Shown here: piece by piece, positions 52,305 through 59,734 of the stretch
Numbering within the stretch: position 1 is the first letter of the stretch
How the letters are laid out: every line of letters begins with the position of its first letter
Source: RGIG9115 sp045603225
GTDB lineage: Bacteria > Bacillota > Clostridia > UBA1381
Length of the DNA: 64,000 bases
NCBI GenBank assembly: GCA_045603225.1
Contig: JAZULT010000071.1
Location: 1 to 64,000 of the forward strand
Direction: 5' to 3'
Made by a program: the position numbers and the translations under genes
The notes under the pieces: model-generated
Database searches by the model: none
Told to the model about the DNA's origin: nothing
Seen by the model: the letters and a program-made list of their open reading frames with translations, nothing else

Positions 52305-52328
52305 TTTTAATTTGGAGCATAGAAAGTT

Positions 52329-53051
52329 ATGGAAAATAATAATTATTATGATTATGGAAATTACCGAAAAAAAGAAAAAAATAAGCGGATTATAAATGTT
52401 CTTCTGATTATATTGATTGTTCTTTTTATGTTATTTACCGTATTAATTTCTGTCGGTATGTGGAAGCTTTACAACATAGATAATACAACGGACGAAAATA
52501 ATGAAAAGCACAGCGATTTATCGGACTATGAGGAGGAAGATGAAACTGCAACGGATGTTAAGGCAAAGGCAAAGGCATATGAGCTTTCGACTCCGTCTCC
52601 TACCCCTTATAAATCGAAGTCAAAATACAGTGGTGTAAGTTACACTGAATACAAAAACGGAAGATATGGTTTTCGTGTGAGTGTTCCTGATTTTATGATT
52701 CCAAATCCACCTCCTGAAAACGGAGATGGAAGAAGTTATCATTCGGAGGATAATAGCATAGAAATGCTTGTATATGCATCTCATATAATTCCTGATGAAA
52801 GTGGAGATTTATTTGAAAGTGCGTATAAATTTGCTTATGATTATCTGGATTATGAACCTGTATATGAATCAAAAGGCGAAAATTCCTTTGTTATATCAGG
52901 ATATAAAAACGGTGATATTGTATATGAAAAGCATGTAGTTACAGATGTGGAAAGTGTTTTGGTTCTTTCGTATCCGAAGTCAGAAAAGAAAGACCTTGAT
53001 GAAGTTGTTAATCATGTTGCGAAAAGCTTTAAAGGCGGAAGCAGCGATTGA
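52329..53051 (+). CDS. Membrane-anchored extracytoplasmic protein of unknown function
   Basis: 240 residues. A Tyr/Asn-rich cytoplasmic start (ENNNYYDYGNYRKKEKNKR), one membrane helix (about 22-45), an acidic and then Ser/Pro-rich linker (STPSPTPYKSKSK), and a globular domain from about residue 105 beginning NGRYGFRVSVPDFM. That segment resembles PsbP-like or DUF-type lipoprotein domains that many Firmicutes place outside the membrane. No enzymatic motif. It ends at a strong bidirectional terminator. Confidence 0.75.
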   Translation: MENNNYYDYGNYRKKEKNKRIINVLLIILIVLFMLFTVLISVGMWKLYNIDNTTDENNEKHSDLSDYEEEDETATDVKAKAKAYELSTPSPTPYKSKSKYSGVSYTEYKNGRYGFRVSVPDFMIPNPPPENGDGRSYHSEDNSIEMLVYASHIIPDESGDLFESAYKFAYDYLDYEPVYESKGENSFVISGYKNGDIVYEKHVVTDVESVLVLSYPKSEKKDLDEVVNHVAKSFKGGSSD

Positions 53052-53053
53052 TT

Positions 53054-53094
53054 AAAATGAGGTGTAAAAAACTCAGTTTTTTACACCTCATTTT
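53054..53094. terminator. Strong bidirectional terminator
   Basis: AAAATGAGGTGTAAAAAAC and GTTTTTTACACCTCATTTT are perfect complements, 19 bp each. They terminate the EamA operon on the + strand and the DeoR gene on the minus strand. Confidence 0.92.
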
Positions 53095-53100
53095 CTTGTT

Positions 53101-53829
53101 TTATACAAATTTACATTTTGCCTTTAATTCATTCCACGGTATATCAAGAATACAGTAATCAACGTCATTTAATGTGGTAAGTGTAAAAAGTGAGCGTCTG
53201 TTGAATTTTTCGCTGTCACATAAAAATACGGTTTGCATGGCATTTTGCATCATAAGTGTTCTTATGTAGTTTTCGTCCTGGGTAGGATCGGAAATAACAC
53301 CGTTTTTGTCAAGACTCTGACATGAGAAAAATAGAATGTCCGGGTGGATTTCCGATACCATTCTGTAAGCCTGCTCTCCCGATAAGACTGCTGAATGGTT
53401 TATCGCACTTCCGCCTATACAATAGGTAGGAATCCCGTAGTTTATCGAATTGATTGCTGTTATCATGTTGTTTGTAAATACCGTTATATCTCTGTATTTT
53501 GCCAGATGCGGAACTATAAATCCTGCTGTAGACGAACCGTCAAGCATTATTGACTGCCCGTCATGGATGAGGGAATCCGCTTTCTTGGCAATTTTTCTTT
53601 TTCCTACAATGTTTTTTGTCATACGTTTGTCAAGCGGTGCAACCTGACTCGCTTCATTCAGGATTGTTGCTCCGCCGTGTGTGCGTCTTAAGAAACACAT
53701 GTTCTGAAGATATGTAAGATCTCGTCTTATACTCGACTCCGATGTATATGTAAGCTCTGATAGCTTTGAAACTGTTAAAACATGGTGTTCCTGAAGAAGC
53801 TGCATTATCTGTTCTTGTCTTGTTGTCAT
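53101..53829 (-). CDS. DeoR-family transcriptional repressor (GlpR-like)
   Basis: About 242 residues from the ATG at 53829 (MTTRQEQ), preceded by AAAAGGAG about 12 bp upstream; longer in-frame starts exist up to 53877. A DeoR helix-turn-helix (LTVSKLSELTYTSESSIRRDL, RRTHGGA) is followed by the phosphosugar-sensing domain (IMLDGSSTAGFIVPHLAK, IGGSAI). It is divergent from a glycerol-3-phosphate-type operon, so a GlpR-like role, released by a phosphorylated polyol, is the likely one. Inverted GCGCAT elements between the genes look like its operators. Confidence 0.88.
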   Translation of the reverse strand: MTTRQEQIMQLLQEHHVLTVSKLSELTYTSESSIRRDLTYLQNMCFLRRTHGGATILNEASQVAPLDKRMTKNIVGKRKIAKKADSLIHDGQSIMLDGSSTAGFIVPHLAKYRDITVFTNNMITAINSINYGIPTYCIGGSAINHSAVLSGEQAYRMVSEIHPDILFFSCQSLDKNGVISDPTQDENYIRTLMMQNAMQTVFLCDSEKFNRRSLFTLTTLNDVDYCILDIPWNELKAKCKFV

Positions 53830-53869
53830 GCTCGTTTGAGTCTCCTTTTTGCTCATTTTATAAAATATC

Positions 53870-53918
53870 ATGCGCATTTATCTATAATATCGCCATATGT
53901 TGCACTTTAAATGCGCAT
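53870..53918 (+). promoter_or_regulatory. Paired ATGCGCATTTA / TAAATGCGCAT operator elements
   Basis: Two 11-bp elements in exact inverted orientation (53870-53880 and 53908-53918) are 27 bp apart, each with a self-complementary ATGCGCAT core. The second lies between the -35 and -10 of the operon promoter. Likely binding sites of the divergent DeoR protein, allowing looping or joint occupancy. Confidence 0.7.
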
Positions 53919-53928
53919 ATGTTATAAT
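53900..53928 (+). promoter_or_regulatory. Promoter of the GlpA-like operon
   Basis: TTGCAC (53900-53905), 17 bp, TATAAT (53923-53928), with a candidate operator inside the spacer. Confidence 0.75.
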
Positions 53929-53972
53929 TATAACAAATTGTTCTTTAAATGTCAATAAGAAGGAGAGAAAAA

Positions 53973-55412
53973 ATGTATAATGCAGTTGTAATCGGCGCAG
54001 GTGTCGTCGGAGGAATGATAGCAAGAGAGCTTTCCCGCTATAATCTGAGTGTTTGCATACTTGAAAAGGAAAACGATGTTGCTATGGGTGCGACAAAAGC
54101 AAATTCAGCGATTGTTCATGCAGGGTTTGACGCAGAACCGGGAACGCTTAAGGCTAAACTTAATGTTAAGGGTTCTCAGATGATGGAGAATGTTGCAAAG
54201 GAGCTGGGAGTAAAATATATAAACAACGGCTCGCTTGTTATTGGTTTTGACGACGATGACAGAAAAACTATTGAAGAGTTATACAGACGAGGTGTTGAAA
54301 ACGGAGTTAAGAATCTTGAAGTTATAAATCGTGAAAAGCTCATCATGCTTGAACCGAATATATCGAAAAATGCGGTATGTGCACTTTGGGCCCCTACAGG
54401 GAGTATAATATGCCCGTATGACCTGACTGTTTCAGCCATAGGAAATGCTATGGACAACGGAGCAGAACTTAAGATTAATTTTAAAGTTGAAAAGATAGAG
54501 AAAAAAGACGGTTTCTATACTGTCAGCTCAGATACAGAGAACGTTGATGCAGAAATTGTGATTAATGCGGCAGGACTTAATTCCGATGATATTTCAAAGC
54601 TTGCAGGTGATGATACTATAGAAATCACACCGAGAAAGGGAGAATATATTCTTCTTGACAAGGAAATCGGGAATATAGTTTCTCATACCATTTTCAGAAC
54701 ACCGTCAAAAATGGGAAAGGGAATTCTTGTTTCACCTACGGTGGACGGAAATCTTATTACAGGTCCGACGTCGGTAAATATTGATGATAAGGATAATAAA
54801 GAAACAACCGAGGAAGGGTTTGAGAAGATTATAAAGGAAACGGCAGAAAATGTGGAAGGTGTTAATTTCAGACAGACAATTACATCGTTTTGCGGACTCC
54901 GTGCTGTTGGAAATACAGGTGATTTTATAATAAATTCACCATTTCGCGGTTTTATAAATGCCGCCGGAATAGAGTCTCCGGGACTTTCGGCATCTCCTGC
55001 TATTGCAGAGTATATTATTGATATTATAAAGGAACAGGGGTATAAGCTTGAGAAGAACGAAAAGTTTAATCCTGTAAGAAAATCAATGCATTTTTTCAGA
55101 GATGCAAGTGTTGAAGAGAAAAATGAAATTATAAAGAAAGATAAATCCTTCGGCAGAATTATATGCAGATGCGAAACTGTAACCGAGGGCGAAATACTTA
55201 ATGCGATAAGAACAAATCCGAAGCCGACCGACCTTGACGGAGTGAAAAGACGTACAAGAGCTCAGATGGGAAGATGTCAGGGCGGATTCTGTATGCCGTA
55301 CATAGTAAAGCTTCTTGCGGAAGAGCTTAATATTCCTGTAGAAGCCGTAACGAAATCAGGCGGTAGTTCTGTAATTAATTTTTCAAAGACAAAGGAGACT
55401 GAAAATGACTGA
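53973..55412 (+). CDS. FAD-dependent glycerol-3-phosphate dehydrogenase-like protein with BFD-type iron-sulfur domain
   Basis: 479 residues from ATG 53973 (AAGGAGAG just upstream; an ATG at 53949 is less likely). N-terminal dinucleotide fold GAGVVGGMIARE and DAO-type oxidoreductase body. The C-terminal bacterioferritin-associated-ferredoxin-like domain has four Cys (ICRCET ... GRCQGGFCMP), binding 2Fe-2S. By family knowledge it is GlpA-like and oxidises glycerol-3-phosphate or a similar 2-hydroxy acid. It overlaps the next gene by 8 bp. Confidence 0.87.
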   Translation: MYNAVVIGAGVVGGMIARELSRYNLSVCILEKENDVAMGATKANSAIVHAGFDAEPGTLKAKLNVKGSQMMENVAKELGVKYINNGSLVIGFDDDDRKTIEELYRRGVENGVKNLEVINREKLIMLEPNISKNAVCALWAPTGSIICPYDLTVSAIGNAMDNGAELKINFKVEKIEKKDGFYTVSSDTENVDAEIVINAAGLNSDDISKLAGDDTIEITPRKGEYILLDKEIGNIVSHTIFRTPSKMGKGILVSPTVDGNLITGPTSVNIDDKDNKETTEEGFEKIIKETAENVEGVNFRQTITSFCGLRAVGNTGDFIINSPFRGFINAAGIESPGLSASPAIAEYIIDIIKEQGYKLEKNEKFNPVRKSMHFFRDASVEEKNEIIKKDKSFGRIICRCETVTEGEILNAIRTNPKPTDLDGVKRRTRAQMGRCQGGFCMPYIVKLLAEELNIPVEAVTKSGGSSVINFSKTKETEND

Positions 55413-56637
55413 TTTGGTAATTATAGGCGGAGGCCCGGCAGGGATGAGTGCGGCGGTGGCAGCATACGAAAGCGGAATACGTGATATTCTCATTCTTGAA
55501 AGAGATGATAGTCTCGGAGGAATTTTAAAGCAGTGTATACATAACGGCTTCGGACTTCATAAATTCGGTGAAGAGCTTACAGGACCTGAATATGCATGGA
55601 AGTACGAACAAAGAGTAAGAGAACTTAATATACCGTATAAGCTTAATACTATGGTTCTTGATATCACTCCTGATAAAATTGTCACAGCAACAAACGAAGA
55701 AGAGGGAATATTCACAATTCAGGCAAAAACAATAATTCTTGCTATGGGATGCCGTGAACGTTCAAAGGGCGCTTTGAATATAGCAGGTTCAAGACCGGCA
55801 GGTATTTTCAGTGCGGGAACAGCACAGAAGTTTGTGAATATGGAAGGATATATGCCGGGAAAGAATATTGTTATTCTGGGTTCGGGAGATATCGGACTTA
55901 TCATGGCACGAAGAATGACTCTTGAAGGGGCAAAGGTTCATGCTGTATGTGAGCTTATGCCGTACTCCGGAGGTCTGGCAAGAAATATTGAACAGTGTCT
56001 GAATGATTTTGACATACCGCTGAAGCTCAGCCATACTGTTGTAAAAATCCATGGCAAAAAAAGAGTTGAAGGAGTTACTATCGCAGAGGTTGACGAAAAC
56101 AGAAAACCGATTAAATCTACAGAGGAATATATTCCGTGCGATACTCTGATGCTTTCTGTAGGATTGATTCCTGAAAATGAGCTTTCAAAAAGTGCCGGAG
56201 TAAATCTTGACAGAATCACAAGCGGTGCTGAAGTTAATCAGGACAGACAGACTAATATACCGGGAATATTCGCCTGCGGAAATGTACTTCATGTTCATGA
56301 CCTTGTCGATTTTGTGTCTGAAGAAGCTGAAATTGCAGGCAGAAGTGCGGCTGAATATATAAATAAGCAGGCTGTCAGTGATACACATATAAAAATCAAT
56401 ACTGATGGAAAAATAAGATATACCGTTCCTCAGAACATAACGAGAACGACTGATACCAAGGTTTATTTCCGTGTTGCTGATGTATATAAAAATGTTAAAA
56501 TAAATGTATACAACGGTGACGAGCTTGTATTTTCAAAAAAGAAAGTAAAAGTAGCTCCTGGAGAAATGGAATGTATAACGTTAAAGAGCGATATCATAGA
56601 AAAAAGCCAAGAGCTTTATTTCAGACTGGAGGCATAA
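55405..56637 (+). CDS. FAD/NAD(P)-dependent oxidoreductase, GlpA-operon partner
   Basis: 410 residues of the pyridine-nucleotide-disulfide fold. The FAD motif is GGGPAGMSAAVAA, a second dinucleotide motif is GSGDIGLIMARRM, and GIFACGNVLHVHDLVDF closes the FAD site. Its C-terminal 80 residues form a small beta-domain. In Firmicute and Thermotogae genomes this protein regularly sits between a GlpA-like dehydrogenase and a DUF1667 protein, as here, and is thought to pass electrons onward. Overlapping starts indicate co-translation. Confidence 0.88.
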   Translation: MTDLVIIGGGPAGMSAAVAAYESGIRDILILERDDSLGGILKQCIHNGFGLHKFGEELTGPEYAWKYEQRVRELNIPYKLNTMVLDITPDKIVTATNEEEGIFTIQAKTIILAMGCRERSKGALNIAGSRPAGIFSAGTAQKFVNMEGYMPGKNIVILGSGDIGLIMARRMTLEGAKVHAVCELMPYSGGLARNIEQCLNDFDIPLKLSHTVVKIHGKKRVEGVTIAEVDENRKPIKSTEEYIPCDTLMLSVGLIPENELSKSAGVNLDRITSGAEVNQDRQTNIPGIFACGNVLHVHDLVDFVSEEAEIAGRSAAEYINKQAVSDTHIKINTDGKIRYTVPQNITRTTDTKVYFRVADVYKNVKINVYNGDELVFSKKKVKVAPGEMECITLKSDIIEKSQELYFRLEA

Positions 56638-56640
56638 ACG

Positions 56641-56985
56641 ATGATAAAAGAATTAACATGTATAATTTGTCCTATGGGATGCACTCTTACTGTGGAGCAT
56701 GAGGGGAAGGAGATAAAAAATATAAGCGGATTCACCTGTCCGAGAGGTAAAGCATACGCAGAGTCAGAGCTTACAAACCCGATGAGAACGCTTACGACTA
56801 CGGTGAAATGTGAAAGTGGAGAACTGCTTCCCGTAAAAACATCATCACCAATTCCGAAAGAAAAGTTGTTTGAAGCTATGGAAATTGTAAATAATTTCAT
56901 TTGCCCCTTGCCAATTCATGTCGGAGATGTTATAATAGATAATGTATTCGGCAGCAGTATTGTTGCTACGAAAAATATTCTCTGA
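56641..56985 (+). CDS. DUF1667 domain protein, likely iron-sulfur partner
   Basis: 114 residues. The N-terminal ELTCIICPMGCTL and GFTCPRGKAYAE supply four Cys, the right number for an iron-sulfur cluster. The C-terminal part contains PVKTSSPIPKEKLFEAM and ends in a compact beta-domain. Third gene of the conserved GlpA-like cluster, probably an electron-transfer subunit replacing GlpC. It starts 3 bp after the previous stop. Confidence 0.88.
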   Translation: MIKELTCIICPMGCTLTVEHEGKEIKNISGFTCPRGKAYAESELTNPMRTLTTTVKCESGELLPVKTSSPIPKEKLFEAMEIVNNFICPLPIHVGDVIIDNVFGSSIVATKNIL

Positions 56986-56999
56986 GCAGGAGTTTGGAA

Positions 57000-57800
57000 A
57001 TGGATAAACTGAAAAATAAAAAACTGTACCTTCTTGATATGGACGGAACAATATATCTTGACAATGAGCTTTTTGAAGGTGTGACTGAATTTCTTGAAGA
57101 AATAAAGAAGATTGGCGGAAAATATATGTTTCTTACCAATAATTCCTCAAAAAGTGTTGATAAATATATAGAAAAGCTCGGAAGTCTCGGCATAAACGCT
57201 GTGGAAGATGATTTCCTGACATCGACTAATGCTACCATTCTTTATCTTAAAAAGAAAGATTATAAAAAAATATATGCTTTCGGAACGGAATCCTTTAAAG
57301 AACAGCTTAAAAATGCAGGACTGCCTGTAACAGATGTTCTTGTAGACGGCATTGACTGTCTCTGTATGGGATTTGATACAGAGCTTACCTTTAAGAAGCT
57401 TGAAGATGCGTGCATACTTCTCGGAAAAGGTGTTGACTATATTGCTACAAACCCTGACTGGGTATGCCCTACATGGTACGGGTTTGTACCTGATTGCGGT
57501 TCTGTAAGTGAGATGCTTTATAACGCAACAAAAAGACGTCCGCAGTTTATAGGCAAGCCTCAGCCTGAAATGATAAATCTTGCTGTTGAAAAGAGTGGGT
57601 TTACAAAAGAGGAAACTGTAATATTCGGTGACAGACTTTATACCGATATTGCAAGCGGATACAATGCAGGAGTTTCTACTGTGTTTGTGCTCAGTGGTGA
57701 AGGTACTCTTGACGATGTTGAAAAGAGCGAGATAAAACCTGATTACATATTTGGGAATATAAACGAGTATTATAGGACAATATTTGAAAAGGAAATTTGA
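57000..57800 (+). CDS. HAD-IIA phosphatase (NagD/phosphoglycolate-glycerol-phosphate type)
   Basis: 266 residues from ATG 57000 (GCAGGAG 7 bp upstream). Nucleophile D13 and acid D15 are in LLDMDGT, motif II is FLTNNSS, and motifs III and IV are the Lys of GKPQPEM and IFGDRLYTDI. A C2-type cap lies between. Relatives hydrolyse glycerol phosphate, phosphoglycolate or small sugar phosphates. It is the last gene of the operon, which suggests disposal of a phosphorylated intermediate. A MITE-like element starts 4 bp after its stop. Confidence 0.88.
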   Translation: MDKLKNKKLYLLDMDGTIYLDNELFEGVTEFLEEIKKIGGKYMFLTNNSSKSVDKYIEKLGSLGINAVEDDFLTSTNATILYLKKKDYKKIYAFGTESFKEQLKNAGLPVTDVLVDGIDCLCMGFDTELTFKKLEDACILLGKGVDYIATNPDWVCPTWYGFVPDCGSVSEMLYNATKRRPQFIGKPQPEMINLAVEKSGFTKEETVIFGDRLYTDIASGYNAGVSTVFVLSGEGTLDDVEKSEIKPDYIFGNINEYYRTIFEKEI

Positions 57801-57803
57801 AAG

Positions 57804-58056
57804 TAAGGGATGTAAAAAAATAGTGCAGAACGGACGAAACGAAGGTTTATGTGATGAAATCACATAAATCCCTGCCCGAAGTCGTACGTGGGTACGTCGA
57901 GCGGTTCGTTTCGTTCGTAGTTCAATGGCATAAAAGTCAGGAGAAATCCGCAAATTGCGGATTTTAACCAAAATTTTATTATTTTTGATGGAATTTTGAA
58001 AACGTGACTACGCAAACAAGCCATTGAACGGTATGTGCATTTTTTTACATCTCTTA
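57804..58056. mobile_element. MITE-like element with 18-bp terminal inverted repeats and TA ends
   Basis: About 253 bp, non-coding. The left end TAAGGGATGTAAAAAAAT (57804-57821) and right end ATTTTTTTACATCTCTTA (58039-58056) are inverted repeats with one mismatch, and both termini are TA, as for IS630/mariner-derived MITEs. The interior is full of further inverted repeats: TTTATGTGAT/ATCACATAAA, ACGAAACGAA/TTCGTTTCGT, AAATCCGCA/TGCGGATTT and GTTCAATGGC/GCCATTGAAC. It could fold into a long cruciform or RNA hairpin. It explains the gap between the HAD gene and the next promoter. Confidence 0.65.
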
Positions 58057-58085
58057 TTGACTTTTCGGAATTTTTATATTATAAT
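58057..58085 (+). promoter_or_regulatory. Promoter directly abutting the MITE-like element
   Basis: TTGACT (58057-58062), 17 bp, TATAAT (58080-58085). The -35 begins one base after the element's terminal TA. Confidence 0.8.
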
Positions 58086-58129
58086 GAGATACACAGAAAT
58101 TAAAATGTTTTAAAAGGGTGGATTTCATT

Positions 58130-59674
58130 ATGAAAATTGCAAATATAATGAACTTTGTCAGATACATTGATGAACGTGAAGAAGACAGTACAAGAAAGCT
58201 GTTTGAAATGACCGCTCAGGAACTTGAAATGGTGAATGAGTTCGGATTTGAAAATACTTTTCTTCTTCAATATGATGCTGTGATTGACGAAAATTATCAG
58301 AAACTTTTTAAGGAAAAAGCTACCGATAAAACTGAGCTTGGGCTGTGGCTTGAAATAGTGGAACCGCTGACAAGCGCCTGTGGACTTCCGTATAACAGCG
58401 AGAACGGTTGGAAGTGGGACTGGCATATAATACCGGGATTTTCAATGGCGTATACGCCTCATGAGCGTGAAATGCTTATAGATGAAGCTATGAGAAAGTT
58501 CAGGGAAGTATTCGGATATTATCCAAAGACTGTTGCAAGCTGGGTCATTGATACGCATACGATAAATTATCTTGCAGAGAGTTATGATATAAGTGCGTTA
58601 GCTATATGCAGAGACCAGGTATCAACAGATGCATATACGCTTATCGGCGGATATTTTAATCAGGCATATTACCCGTCGAAGAATAACATGTTCACACCTG
58701 CACAGACGGAGGAAATGCGTCTTGATGTTCCGATGTTCAGGCTTCTCGGTCCATGCCCGATACATAATTATGAGTTTGAAAAATATTTATCAGATGATGT
58801 TAAGAAGCATCATTTGTGTTGTACTTTAGAGCCTGTATGGATGACGGGATATGTGCCTGAGTTTGTAGACAGTTTACTACGGACGTTTTATAAAAATGAA
58901 GACCTCGGTTTCTCATATGCACAGTTCGGTCAGGAAAACTCATTCGGAAGCGGATGTCTTCCGGCACTTCGTATGCAGTTTGAAAAGCTGTCAGAGATGA
59001 AGGATGTAAATGTTATGAAAATGGGGGACACGGGAGAATGGTTCAAGAAGACTTTCCCCGATAAGACTCCTGCAACATCGGTCGTTGCACTTGACAACTG
59101 GGACAGCGAGGATATTCAGGCGGCATATTATGACTGTCAGAAATATACCTCTAATATAATGCGTTTTGAGGACAGAGTTTTCATACGTTCACTTTTCCTT
59201 TTCGATGATGATAATAAGGATTTGTATATTAAGGATACTTGTACTACATTTGATGCAATATATGAAAATCTTCCGATAATAGACACACTTCGAAGCTCTG
59301 AGGGGGAAAAACGTAATTGCGGACTTGTTATAGATACAGATGCTTCTGAATTTGATGCAGTAAAGGAAGATGACGGAGTTCTTAAAATTTATTGGAATGA
59401 TAAAGCGGTTATATTTGATGAAAATAAAATAACCGTGGTTTCGGATAAACTTTGTTTCTATACAGGAACTATGAAAGTTATCGCCAAGGGAAATACTCTG
59501 ATTTATAATAATAAGGGGATTGACTATTCGCTCCGTATTGAAAATGCTGTAGTGTCCGTACTTGAAAGCGGAGATATAGAAATAATACCGAATAACGGAG
59601 AATGCGAACTTTATCCTGAAAATTCCTGCAAATTAAAAAGATTCACCGATAAATTACAATTTAACATCCCTTGA
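58130..59674 (+). CDS. TIM-barrel glycoside hydrolase/deacetylase-like protein
   Basis: 514 residues from ATG 58130 (AGGGTGG 9 bp upstream; a GTG at 58118 is in frame). The first 360 residues look like a (beta/alpha) barrel resembling polysaccharide-deacetylase or GH57-like folds (LLQYDAV, WDWHIIPGF, KTVASWVIDTHTINYLAE, GYYPKT). A C-terminal beta-domain follows. I recall similar proteins annotated as DUF3863-type, but I cannot verify it. No signal peptide. It precedes kduI, whose promoter overlaps its stop codon. Function unassigned. Confidence 0.6.
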   Translation: MKIANIMNFVRYIDEREEDSTRKLFEMTAQELEMVNEFGFENTFLLQYDAVIDENYQKLFKEKATDKTELGLWLEIVEPLTSACGLPYNSENGWKWDWHIIPGFSMAYTPHEREMLIDEAMRKFREVFGYYPKTVASWVIDTHTINYLAESYDISALAICRDQVSTDAYTLIGGYFNQAYYPSKNNMFTPAQTEEMRLDVPMFRLLGPCPIHNYEFEKYLSDDVKKHHLCCTLEPVWMTGYVPEFVDSLLRTFYKNEDLGFSYAQFGQENSFGSGCLPALRMQFEKLSEMKDVNVMKMGDTGEWFKKTFPDKTPATSVVALDNWDSEDIQAAYYDCQKYTSNIMRFEDRVFIRSLFLFDDDNKDLYIKDTCTTFDAIYENLPIIDTLRSSEGEKRNCGLVIDTDASEFDAVKEDDGVLKIYWNDKAVIFDENKITVVSDKLCFYTGTMKVIAKGNTLIYNNKGIDYSLRIENAVVSVLESGDIEIIPNNGECELYPENSCKLKRFTDKLQFNIP

Positions 59675-59699
59675 CAAAATTACAATTATGTGATAAAAT
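59671..59699 (+). promoter_or_regulatory. Promoter of the kduI-like gene
   Basis: TTGACA (59671-59676) overlaps the upstream stop codon; 17 bp later lies TAAAAT in an extended -10 (TGATAAAAT). Confidence 0.85.
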
Positions 59700-59734
59700 G
59701 AACCTGTATTACATCAATTTAAAGGAAGAGGAAA

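Noticed and set aside
57147..57971. A 274-residue open frame on the minus strand across the HAD phosphatase gene and the MITE-like element
   Set aside because: It lies opposite a gene with intact catalytic motifs and good start, has low-complexity Phe/Ile/Tyr/Lys composition and no ribosome binding site. It is a shadow of the coding strand.
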